A stretch of 35,310 nt of DNA, taken from assembly GCA_964644465.1 (NCBI GenBank), contig CAZXVU010000009.1, positions 1 to 35,310 of the forward strand. The letters run 5' to 3'. Shown in pieces: positions 14,165-22,188 of the stretch. The translations under genes and the position numbers were made by a program. The notes beneath the pieces were generated by a model that did no database searches, was not told where the DNA came from, and saw nothing but the letters and a program-made list of their open reading frames with translations. The stretch's first letter is position 1, and every line of letters begins with the position of its first letter. This stretch comes from CAZXVU01 sp964644465 (lineage in GTDB: Bacteria > Chlamydiota > Chlamydiia > Chlamydiales > SM23-39).

Positions 14165-15508
14165 ATGAGTCTAGAGGCGTTAGAAAAGAACATTGAGCGC
14201 GACCTATCCATGATCAACTACCCTCCAAAGCCTTGGAGGTTTGAGGATGAGGGAATATACGATGTCGTCATTGTGGGCGGCGGCATAGCTGGCTTGACTG
14301 CCGGATTTGCAGTCCTCAAACTCGGTATTTCTAAAATCAAGATTTTTGATGATTGCAAAGAGGGGAATGAGGGGCCCTGGGTCACTTATGCCCGGATGAA
14401 AACTCTCCGTTCACCCAAGCAATGGATGGGCCCTGCGCTTGGAGTCCCAAGTCTTACCTTTCGTTCCTGGTTTGAAGCCCAATTTGGTACTCCTGCGTGG
14501 GAAGCTTTGGGGAAAATTCCTAGAGCGCAATGGATGGAATATCTTGTTTGGTTTCGTAAAGTTCTCAAACTTCCTGTCCAAAACCAAACTAAGCTTCTTA
14601 GAATAGAGCCGCAAAAAGGCTATTTTAAGCTCCATTTTTCTAATGAAGAGGTATTGACCCACAAAGTCGTGTTAGCTACAGGAAGATCTGGTTTTGGAGG
14701 TGCGGAAATTCCCGATTGCATGAAAAAGATTCCTAAATCCAAATGGGCCCATACGAACGAGAGGATCGATTTTGAAGCCCTCAAAGGAAAACGGGTCGCT
14801 ATCATCGGCGGCGGCGATGCGGGTTTTGACGCCGCGAGGATCGCGCTTGATCACCATGCAAAAAGCGCCGATATGTTTATTAAACGTGCTGTTCTTCCCA
14901 ATGTGAATCCTGGGCGGGAATTATTTTTTCGGGGCTGTTATGCTGGATATTATCATTTGAGCGACGAAGAGAAGTGGAAGATCTATTGCCATGTTTTTGA
15001 TAAAGGGAACACTCCTCCCCGAGAAACACTCGAATTGATATCCAAATATCCCCATTTCCACTTTCATCCGAATGCAGATATTGAAAAAAGGCTCCATGAA
15101 TACGATTATTTCATCGTGGCTACAGGGCTTGCTGTCGACGGAACGAAACAGCCTGAGCTTCAACCGTTCATGGACGATATACTTCTTTGGAAAGATCAAG
15201 GTTTTAAGGATCATCCCAAGATGGGCCGGTTTCCCTATCTTGGACCCCATTTCGAATTCCTCGAGAAGAAAAAAGGGAAGGCTCCCTTTTTAAAAGATAT
15301 TCACTGCTTCAATTACGGTTCAACCCTATCTCTCACTGTGCTTGGGAGTGAAATCCCTCCTATTCCTTATGGAGCAGAACTGCTAGCAGATGGAATAGCC
15401 GCCGACTTCTTTCTCAAAGACCGGCAAAAGCACTATAAGAAATTCGTTGCTTACAACGATCCTGAATACCGAATGGAAGAATTTTCATTCTTCCATCCTC
15501 AGTTATGA
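14165..15508 (+). CDS. FAD/NAD(P)-dependent oxidoreductase, flavin monooxygenase-like, 447 aa
   Basis: Two dinucleotide-binding folds are visible. VVIVGGGIAGLTAG (residues ~34-47) binds FAD. VAIIGGGDAGFDAA (~211-224) would bind NAD(P)H. ATG motifs close each unit (VVLATGRSG ~168-176 and YFIVATGLAVD ~315-325). This arrangement fits flavin-containing or Baeyer-Villiger-type monooxygenases and related pyridine-nucleotide oxidoreductases. The canonical FxGxxxHxxxY fingerprint is not obvious, so the substrate and even oxygenase activity are unsure. It is cytosolic, with no signal. The GGAGG in the leader is 20 nt from this ATG, but 12 nt from a three-codon mini-frame (ATG 14157, stop overlapping the main ATG), which may couple translation. 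Its last Leu codon TTA doubles as the stop codon of the convergent gene. Confidence 0.8.
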   Translation: MSLEALEKNIERDLSMINYPPKPWRFEDEGIYDVVIVGGGIAGLTAGFAVLKLGISKIKIFDDCKEGNEGPWVTYARMKTLRSPKQWMGPALGVPSLTFRSWFEAQFGTPAWEALGKIPRAQWMEYLVWFRKVLKLPVQNQTKLLRIEPQKGYFKLHFSNEEVLTHKVVLATGRSGFGGAEIPDCMKKIPKSKWAHTNERIDFEALKGKRVAIIGGGDAGFDAARIALDHHAKSADMFIKRAVLPNVNPGRELFFRGCYAGYYHLSDEEKWKIYCHVFDKGNTPPRETLELISKYPHFHFHPNADIEKRLHEYDYFIVATGLAVDGTKQPELQPFMDDILLWKDQGFKDHPKMGRFPYLGPHFEFLEKKKGKAPFLKDIHCFNYGSTLSLTVLGSEIPPIPYGAELLADGIAADFFLKDRQKHYKKFVAYNDPEYRMEEFSFFHPQL

Positions 15509-16453
15509 AACGCGTCGATAGTTTGTGATGTAGCTGGCTCCTTGCGGGCCAAAACAGCCTGAATTGACTGATGTCAAGTTATGATTCTGCTTCGTATAGC
15601 AGCAGCAGACGCCTGCGCCGCAGGCTCCGCAGCTCACAAATCCGCAGGAATCGCCTGAATTGCCTATCGAACTGCAGGAACCTTGGGCTACCTCGCAGCA
15701 GAGGATGCGGTCATAGACGCCTTCTATCCGGAAACAACAGCAGAAGGTTTTCGTTTTCTTGATGTGTTCATAAGCGCCGCCGCAAGCAGTATAGTGGACG
15801 TTTTCATCGGAATACTCGCTCTGGATGACGATCTGATCGTTTTCCATTTGGACATCTTTAACTTGGAGCAAGGGGAACATTCTTTGGATTCTTTCTGGAT
15901 CTAAAAGGCCCCCTCGATTCGAATGGCCATTTTCCAGCATGGGCTGCATGCAAGGAGCTGTTGTCCAGATGCGCTGAGGAGTGGATCCTCCCAAGCAGTC
16001 TGTCGGGGAGCTTACGCGGCTAGAGTAACTGGCGAGATGAGGGCTGTGAAGGTCGATCTGGTTGATCCAAGCTTCGAAGTTGGCGTGGATTCTTCGCATC
16101 GGGATGTAAAAGGAAGCTTTGCCGGAACTGATTACATGTACGATGGAGGAGAGGAGAGTGCCCACTAAGCAAACGGCAGAAGCTAGGGGAGCGGCGAGTC
16201 CTCCGATGAATTCACGGCCGGCTCGGTTAAAGTCTCCGCGGCAGGCGAACACAACAGACCGGACAAGTCGGGCGATAGCAATCAAAGGGGATGCTGCTGT
16301 CAGCATGGCGAATTTGGCGGCTGTTTTGAAATGAGCCTTTAAATCGCCCCCTTCGTCGTTATAGATCAGGTTCCCTTCTTTTGTCAGCTTCGCGACTTTG
16401 TCTAATGCGGCATTCTGGTCTGAATAACGAATAAAAATTTGTATTGATTCCAT
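15503..16453 (-). CDS. Inc-like membrane protein with Cys-rich C-terminus, 316 aa
   Basis: There is no cleavable signal peptide. A soluble N-terminus (~45 residues) is followed by two long hydrophobic stretches (~47-71 and ~82-110) separated by a short charged turn (CRGDFNRAGR). This is the bilobed arrangement typical of chlamydial inclusion-membrane proteins. The C-terminal ~85 residues hold about 14 cysteines, including CCCF, LCC, CGACGAG and VCCCY. Such density suggests metal binding or disulfide cross-linking. Family membership is inferred from architecture only; it could equally be an uncharacterised inner-membrane protein. It overlaps the convergent flavoprotein gene by six bases. Upstream are ~150 bp of AT-rich sequence shared with the divergent coiled-coil gene. 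Confidence 0.6.
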   Translation of the reverse strand: MESIQIFIRYSDQNAALDKVAKLTKEGNLIYNDEGGDLKAHFKTAAKFAMLTAASPLIAIARLVRSVVFACRGDFNRAGREFIGGLAAPLASAVCLVGTLLSSIVHVISSGKASFYIPMRRIHANFEAWINQIDLHSPHLASYSSRVSSPTDCLGGSTPQRIWTTAPCMQPMLENGHSNRGGLLDPERIQRMFPLLQVKDVQMENDQIVIQSEYSDENVHYTACGGAYEHIKKTKTFCCCFRIEGVYDRILCCEVAQGSCSSIGNSGDSCGFVSCGACGAGVCCCYTKQNHNLTSVNSGCFGPQGASYITNYRRVS

Positions 16454-16640
16454 CAGTTTAAACTATATTTTATATGGTTTCTTTTGCTCCTATATTTTAA
16501 CAAATTCTAAATAACGACCCTAGCATTTTCCTGCTCCATTTCTGGATTTTGAAGAATCGCAATATTTCTTATTTTATGGTTTTTGATTTCAGTTTATTGT
16601 ATAATATTTGTTTAAAATAATAACAGAGAGTAAGTTTAAA

Positions 16641-17594
16641 ATGTCAGCTAGATTAAATTTTCCTTCAACAGGCTTTGATACCGAAACGTGGTTTGCTGAG
16701 CAGCAAGTTGTTGCTGAAGGTGTATTAAAAATAATTGAAATGTCGAATGCAGAAGTTGATTTCAAAGAGTCGCTCAGAGTTGTAAATCAAAAATTAAAGG
16801 ATCGAATAGCAGAGCTCTCTACCCGCTTACAAATAAATATTCCCTGGCTTGGCAAGTCGGTCTCAGCTAAAGCTGCAATTCCTTTATTTTGGTCCAAATA
16901 CAATGAGATCTTGAGAATCAAAGATTCTATCGAGAGAGCCAATGCTATAATTGAATACGAAGATATCCGAGATGAGCAGTTTTTGCCAGCTCTGAAAAGA
17001 GTCAAAGAAATCAACGAGAGTTACGATCAGCTCGATTCGTTGCGGGAACATCCCGAAGTCCGCGGATCTTTGAAGGGTCTCCAGAGATCCATCCAGGAAT
17101 ACTTGGGATACGCAGAAGATAAGTCCCACTTTTTTGATCTCTTTGGAGCAAGACGCTTTGCAGGTCCTCATTCTAAGGCTATGGAGATCATCCATAGATT
17201 TCATTCGCCCAATGTAGGCAGCATTGTTCAGATTCAGAGCGTTTACCGGGGATACCAAGAGAGAAAGTCTATTGTATTAAAAAAATTAGAATCAATCATT
17301 GCGGATTTAAATATATTTAGTGCCCTTTCCGATGAATATGATGATTTAAATAAGCAGTTGGATGAATTGGAATCAGAAGAAGTAGCTGTCACTAATGAAG
17401 ATGGGGGAGGCAATACTTTATCGGAACGAGCGGACGCTGTAGATGATGCCATGGCAGAGACGAAGAAAAAGATCGACGATGGGTTAGACCATATTTCTCG
17501 AAAATATTCCGAAGCGTTTCTTAAAGAGGATCCAGATATCAGCGAACTTTATGAAACAGCCCGGGAAACTTATTCATTTTTGTTCCATCAATAG
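16641..17594 (+). CDS. Helical/coiled-coil protein with a eukaryotic-type IQ motif, 317 aa
   Basis: ATG 16641 (MSARLNFPST) is chosen over the in-frame TTG at 16608, which falls within a probable -10 region (TATAAT, 16600-16605). The product is almost entirely charged alpha helix, with heptad-like stretches around residues 40-65, 90-155 and 210-250. Residues 198-208, IQSVYRGYQER, match the calmodulin-binding IQ consensus IQxxxRGxxxR at every position. A short Gly-rich acidic linker (EDGGGN) separates the last helices. No enzymatic motif is visible. The most economical reading is a host-directed protein that could engage calmodulin or a myosin-light-chain-like partner. A purely structural helix is possible. 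The gene is divergent from the Inc-like gene and convergent with the PAP2_C gene, ending 19 nt from it. Confidence 0.65.
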   Translation: MSARLNFPSTGFDTETWFAEQQVVAEGVLKIIEMSNAEVDFKESLRVVNQKLKDRIAELSTRLQINIPWLGKSVSAKAAIPLFWSKYNEILRIKDSIERANAIIEYEDIRDEQFLPALKRVKEINESYDQLDSLREHPEVRGSLKGLQRSIQEYLGYAEDKSHFFDLFGARRFAGPHSKAMEIIHRFHSPNVGSIVQIQSVYRGYQERKSIVLKKLESIIADLNIFSALSDEYDDLNKQLDELESEEVAVTNEDGGGNTLSERADAVDDAMAETKKKIDDGLDHISRKYSEAFLKEDPDISELYETARETYSFLFHQ

Positions 17595-17613
17595 TAGTGT
17601 ATTGGGGGCATCA

Positions 17614-18357
17614 TCAGGTTGGATTTTTTGATCTAAACCAAGATCTAACTTTGACATCTTTGGCTCTCATCCATCGATCTATTCCAGGAGCTAGTTTAAT
17701 GGAGCGATAGGTGACATAAAGGGTGACCAAAATGCCTGTAAAAACATCCATTGTGTAGTGAAAACGAAAGCAAATCACTGTGGTGATCAGATATCCAAAG
17801 AAGAAAAAACCGATCGTGGTTAACCACCATTTGCGGAATCTCATCAATTCCAAAGCGCACAAAAGGCTAACCCCTGTATGAAACGAAAAATAGAGATCAT
17901 TTGCAGAGCCATAGTCTACAAATATTGAAGGAACACCCGGATCGTACCATATAATGTCTTGAGGAATCGGAAGTGAAACCAAAAATTGCAAAAATTGCCT
18001 GTAAAGCGTGAAGAGAAATAGGGCAAGAGCGGGTCGTATGGTATATCCGAAAAGAGTCCGAAAAATAAAAAAGACAACGCTTAGATCAATCCAAAGCGAT
18101 GTTGTAATCAAAACAAAATCTGCAGCTTTTTTGTGAGCATGAAAGTATTGATTAATAGGGGCAGTCAAAATCTGCAACCGATCTAAAATCATTCCTTGTG
18201 GAGCAGTCAAAGTTCCAATGAGATGTTGGGTAATTTCATAGACGACTATGCCGAAAGTAATAAATAAGAGGCTGAAATACCAAGGATTTGGATTCTTTGA
18301 AAAGAAAACTTCTTTCTCATTCCCATTCATATTCTGGAAATTATGAGTCTTTTCCAT
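17614..18357 (-). CDS. PAP2_C / sphingomyelin-synthase-like integral membrane phosphotransferase, 247 aa
   Basis: Five to six hydrophobic segments are spread over residues ~28-215. The catalytic landmarks are those of the sphingomyelin-synthase branch of the PAP2 superfamily: FSFHTG (His160) and FHYTMDV (His200, Asp204). The H-H-D spacing (40 and 4) is close to that of eukaryotic sphingomyelin synthases. RQFLQFLVSLPIP (~120-132) resembles the conserved R...LP-P segment that follows the third membrane span. One deviation is Phe for Gly in the usual SGHT motif. By family, such enzymes transfer a phospho-head group between lipids; a lipid phosphatase is the main alternative. Substrate is inferred only. 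The start overlaps the end of an upstream start-less frame by 17 nt, as in translationally coupled operons. Confidence 0.7.
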   Translation of the reverse strand: MEKTHNFQNMNGNEKEVFFSKNPNPWYFSLLFITFGIVVYEITQHLIGTLTAPQGMILDRLQILTAPINQYFHAHKKAADFVLITTSLWIDLSVVFFIFRTLFGYTIRPALALFLFTLYRQFLQFLVSLPIPQDIIWYDPGVPSIFVDYGSANDLYFSFHTGVSLLCALELMRFRKWWLTTIGFFFFGYLITTVICFRFHYTMDVFTGILVTLYVTYRSIKLAPGIDRWMRAKDVKVRSWFRSKNPT

Positions 18358-18661
18358 TTAAGTAAATAAGAATGGGAACAACTGTCAAAGCTTCTTCGGT
18401 ATTCAAGACCAAACTCCAGGTTTTATCATCAACAGGAACTAACCGTTTTTCTGCCAATTGAGAGAGTTGGTGGGCAATATTTTTATGCACATGGTCTTGA
18501 TAAAGAATGAAAGTGCGATTGTCCTTTTGAAAATCGAAAGCTCCCGCTCTGAAAAAAGGAGCGACATGCTGCCGGAGTATGGAGTCCTTTTTGATTGACC
18601 CATTGATGTTATTCAGATATTTTTGAAAATTAACCTTGTCGATGGAAATGCTTATGCGCCT
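18341..18661 (-). pseudogene. Start-less remnant of a gene upstream of the PAP2_C gene
   Basis: An open frame of 106 codons precedes the stop at 18341, but there is no ATG in it, and the first GTG comes only at 18490. The translation looks like real protein (for example QHVAPFFRAGAFDFQKDNRT and LILYQD-type strands, ending TVVPILIYLNGKDS). The 3' end overlaps the downstream ATG by 17 nt. The 5' end is cut off by an in-frame stop inside the start of the divergent haemagglutinin-like gene. I infer a gene whose N-terminal part was lost, perhaps by rearrangement. A non-standard start cannot be excluded. Confidence 0.45.
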
Positions 18662-21600
18662 TTATCTGTTTTTCGCCCTTATTTCATCTCCATTATTTAG
18701 TCTGCCGCAGGGTGCAGTTTCGATCAGCGGTGAGACAGAGGTTCATCTTTCTTCTCCTGAAACTCTAGAGATCCTAGCTAGCGACTGTTCCATCATTGAA
18801 TGGTCCGATTTTTCGATTAAAACGGGAGAAACGGTCCGTTTCACACAGCCGCATGCTGCGGCGTCCGTATTGAATCGAGTGATGGAGGCTTTCCCAAGCC
18901 GGCTTATGGGAAATCTCGAGGCGAATGGGCAAGTTCTTTTAATCAATCCGAACGGGATCCTTGTCGGAAAAGAGGCGACTATCAACATGGGAAGCTTTAT
19001 CGCTACCACGCTGGATATCAATGAAACTCTTTTCCGGGAAAAGAAAGAGATCGCCTTCCGCGGCAGCTCTTTGGCATCGATTTTCCATGAAGGGTCGATT
19101 CGCACTTCCGATTCCGCCTGGCTGATCGCCTCTCAGGTCGATCAGAGCGGAACGATCTTCAGCGGCACATCTTGCGGCGTGATTGCCTCACGGGAAGCTA
19201 GATTTACAAACGAAGGACTGCCTCAACTTCCTAAAGATTTCACCTCTTCCGGATCACTTGCAATTGTCCGAGGAGAAATTACAGCGCCTGCAATCTATGT
19301 TTTAGGAGAAATGATCGATGTGGAATCAGGCGCCCGTTTCGATGCGTCGGATCCTTTTCGTGGTGGAAAAATTTCCATTGGCGGAGATTTATCAAGCGAG
19401 ATTGCTCCTGCGCGCATCGTTTATATTGGAGCGGATGTTACTTTAGACGCTTCTGCAACAGTGCAAGGTAATGGAGGGGAGGTCTTTGTTTATGGGGAGG
19501 ACAGTTCGCAATTTTATGGAAGCGCTTTAGCTTCGGCAGGCCTTAACGGCGGCGATGGGGGACTAATCGAAATCTCTTCGCCTGGCTCTGTTTCTTATCA
19601 TGGACATGTTGATACAAGGGCGCCTCGAGGCCGGACGGGGATGTTCCTCCTCGACCCTTGCGATATCACCATTGACATGATGGGCTTAGGAACAAGCGTC
19701 CCTGCTTTTACTCCCGCCTATACTCCAGGCGTCAACGCCGATGTGTCGGTAGATGACATCACCGATGCTTTGTTAACAAGCAATGTTTCGCTCAATACCT
19801 CTCCTGGAGTTGGGGGAGCAGGCGACATCCTCTGGTTAGAAGGATTTCCCGCGATTTACACATCGACTTTCTCTCTCACTCTCAACGCCGATAATGACAT
19901 CACCATCCTGAGCGACATCAACAATACCGATGTCGGGGATATTTTTATGAACGCCGGAGGATTCGTAACGATCGGCGATCCTGCAAATACGTCCACGGTT
20001 ATTGTTGAATCGCAAGGAAATGTCGACATCGAATGTACGACAGGATTCCTCCTCACATGCACCAATCCTAGCGCGCTTACCGCTAGTGTCATTGCAAACG
20101 GAGGAATGGCCACAATCAATGTGACAAATGGCGACATCTTCATCGAGGCATTAAATGCGCAAAATTCGGGAGTTTTCGGAAAGCCGGTTGTCATGACAGC
20201 TCCTCAGGGGGCGATAACTGTTACCTGCGATTCAACGGGAACGACAGGGATTTTAGGGAGCACGGATTCGATGACAATCATTGCTCGGGACGATATCACT
20301 TTTTTTTGCGGAGGAAGTGGAAGGAATGAAGGGGGCGTTAATAGCATTACTGGGAATATGAGCCTGATCCAATCCACGACAGGAAGCGTTTTATTACAAA
20401 ATCCCTCCGGCCAGCGTCTCCGCTATATGAACCATTTTCCTTTGACGATTGATGCTGCTTTGGACTTCATATTTGAAGGGGGAGGAATCATTACTCTGCT
20501 CCAAACCTCTCTTAGCCTAGGACCTCCCGGTACGACATACCCTTTGATCATCAATGCGGGTAGAGACATCCTTATTACTTCAAATGGCGGACCTGGGCCT
20601 AATATCCAAGCGTCAAATTTGACCGCAACAGCTGGAAGAGACATCATTCATACAAACAATGGCGGCTTCGTTGCAGGGATTGCGGTTACAGGAACTGGCA
20701 GCGCTTCTTTCATTGCGGGAAGAGATTTTTCGGTCCTCAATACCCTCAGTGGAAATACAACGATGACGATCGCGAAAAACACCTCTATCCAGGCTGGCGG
20801 GAATGTTGCGTTTAACGGCAGTAGCACAGGAAACATCAACTATACAACCACAGGTACTATGCAGATCCAAGCAGGAGGAAATGTAGGAGTCTCTTGCATA
20901 GGCGGGAATACAGCTCTGACCAACCTAGGCTTGCAGGTCAATGCCGGAGGCAACGTAGGATTTTTTAGTCTCGCGCCCATCGGCAATGCAACTGATACGA
21001 CAACGGGAAACGCACAAATCATCGCCGGCGGGTCGATCACATATCAAGGGGATGGTATGGCTTCGACCTCAGCGACATTAGGACTCCTTCTTCAAGCGGG
21101 CGGTTCCATTTTCCTTAAGAATAATTCTCTTTTAACAACCGCTGGCACCTCTATGCTCTTCATAGCGAATAGCGACATCATTCTTTTCAATGGAAGCACG
21201 ATCGATATGACGGCGCCTCTTGTTGCAGGAGCGACGGTCACTTTCGTTGTCGACAATGCTTTTCCTGTCCGTCCTCTATTTGGCACCGGAGGTTTTTTCC
21301 AAGATGTGGGCGCGGTGGTCTTCTCGGTACAGAGGCCGCCGATTGCTATCTATACATCGCAGCAGCAGATCAATAGAATTTTAGGATTGATCAATGGATC
21401 TCCTTTTACGGCAGGCCCTCTTTTTGTCGATTCAGCGGAAGAACAATGGTGCACGTATTATCCTGAAAGTGTGAATGTTGTCCCCTTCCGCGTTTATTAC
21501 AAAGATTGTCTCATCGTACAACCTTTAGCTGAGCCTTTTTTCGCTGAGCTAGGAAATAAGGTCAATTCGGAGTTTCTCTATGCCATGCACCCAACAAATG

Positions 21601-21761
21601 AGAATCCCGGATGGTTCATGGAATTCACTATCTCTAGTTCTGATAAAGAACTTTTCGACCCGACGGCAAATTTCTATCTCCGCCGCCGCAGCATAGATCT
21701 AATCAATCATCCTAAGACCTATACCGAGTGGCTGCATAAAGTCATCGGACGAAACTGGTAA
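18642..21761 (+). CDS. TPS/filamentous-haemagglutinin-domain surface protein, 1039 aa, paralogue of the 1541-aa protein
   Basis: Start options are ATG 18642, 18648 and 18654. The last gives a compact signal peptide (MRLYLFFALISSPLFSLPQG) and has GGAA eight to ten bases upstream, so 18654 may be the true one. The TPS domain shows IEWSDFSI, VRFTQPH, LNRVMEA, LEANGQVLLINPNGILVGK and GSFIATTLDI. FLLDPCDITID lies near residue 340. The middle is an Asn/Gly/Thr-rich presumed beta helix, with recurring NAGG(N/R) and AGRDI motifs. The last ~110 residues (EQWCTYY, VYYKDCL, HPTNENPGW, FYLRRR, LINHPK) match the C-terminal domain of the larger paralogue. Family knowledge suggests export via a TpsB partner, which is not found here. 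Likely an adhesin or surface-display protein. Confidence 0.85.
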   Translation: MEMLMRLYLFFALISSPLFSLPQGAVSISGETEVHLSSPETLEILASDCSIIEWSDFSIKTGETVRFTQPHAAASVLNRVMEAFPSRLMGNLEANGQVLLINPNGILVGKEATINMGSFIATTLDINETLFREKKEIAFRGSSLASIFHEGSIRTSDSAWLIASQVDQSGTIFSGTSCGVIASREARFTNEGLPQLPKDFTSSGSLAIVRGEITAPAIYVLGEMIDVESGARFDASDPFRGGKISIGGDLSSEIAPARIVYIGADVTLDASATVQGNGGEVFVYGEDSSQFYGSALASAGLNGGDGGLIEISSPGSVSYHGHVDTRAPRGRTGMFLLDPCDITIDMMGLGTSVPAFTPAYTPGVNADVSVDDITDALLTSNVSLNTSPGVGGAGDILWLEGFPAIYTSTFSLTLNADNDITILSDINNTDVGDIFMNAGGFVTIGDPANTSTVIVESQGNVDIECTTGFLLTCTNPSALTASVIANGGMATINVTNGDIFIEALNAQNSGVFGKPVVMTAPQGAITVTCDSTGTTGILGSTDSMTIIARDDITFFCGGSGRNEGGVNSITGNMSLIQSTTGSVLLQNPSGQRLRYMNHFPLTIDAALDFIFEGGGIITLLQTSLSLGPPGTTYPLIINAGRDILITSNGGPGPNIQASNLTATAGRDIIHTNNGGFVAGIAVTGTGSASFIAGRDFSVLNTLSGNTTMTIAKNTSIQAGGNVAFNGSSTGNINYTTTGTMQIQAGGNVGVSCIGGNTALTNLGLQVNAGGNVGFFSLAPIGNATDTTTGNAQIIAGGSITYQGDGMASTSATLGLLLQAGGSIFLKNNSLLTTAGTSMLFIANSDIILFNGSTIDMTAPLVAGATVTFVVDNAFPVRPLFGTGGFFQDVGAVVFSVQRPPIAIYTSQQQINRILGLINGSPFTAGPLFVDSAEEQWCTYYPESVNVVPFRVYYKDCLIVQPLAEPFFAELGNKVNSEFLYAMHPTNENPGWFMEFTISSSDKELFDPTANFYLRRRSIDLINHPKTYTEWLHKVIGRNW

Positions 21762-21839
21762 TTCTTTACATTCTGGACTCGGCATAAAAGCAGATTGGGA
21801 AAAGGGAATTTTAAATTTTTCTTAGGATCAATCAGCTGA

Positions 21840-22111
21840 TCAGAAGCGAAAACTTTCGTCTATGTAGAGTAAATGATCGTGGGAGAGTTTTTCCCACTCA
21901 AAACTGTAATTCATTTCGATTCCGTACATATCGCAGATGTTCACGAATAAATTGATTCCAGCTAAAACGATATTCCGGCCAGAAGCTGGCATCTCCAAAG
22001 AGCCTGGAGGTTCATTGAAGACTGCGGATGCAAAGGTGAGCCTCCGCACACTGCAAATCCTGCAAGGGGAATGGAAAGAGCCAGAAGAGAGAAAAATTTA
22101 GATGAGGCCAT
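21840..22111 (-). pseudogene. Decayed outer-membrane beta-barrel gene (signal peptide plus terminal strands, frameshifted)
   Basis: From ATG 22111 the frame encodes a good signal peptide (MASSKFFSLLALSIPLAGFA), then runs to an early stop. A different frame, open from about 22049, encodes strands ending GIEMNYSFEWEKL and HLLYIDESFRF. This resembles the last strands of an autotransporter-type barrel with terminal Phe. The two halves are out of frame and far too short for a whole barrel. I infer an internal deletion plus frameshift. The rest of the 427-bp stretch between 21761 and 22189 holds no other gene. Confidence 0.5.
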
Positions 22112-22188
22112 TAAAGTAGACTATAAAGGCAAAAAAATTATTTTGTAAACCATATGAGTCATTAGCTCAAATGAGACTCATCAATAGT

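Noticed and set aside
22152..22180. ATGAGTC/GACTCAT inverted repeat downstream of the kinase-like gene as a terminator
   Set aside because: The loop is 14 nt and the T-run comes well after the stem. Not convincing as an intrinsic terminator.
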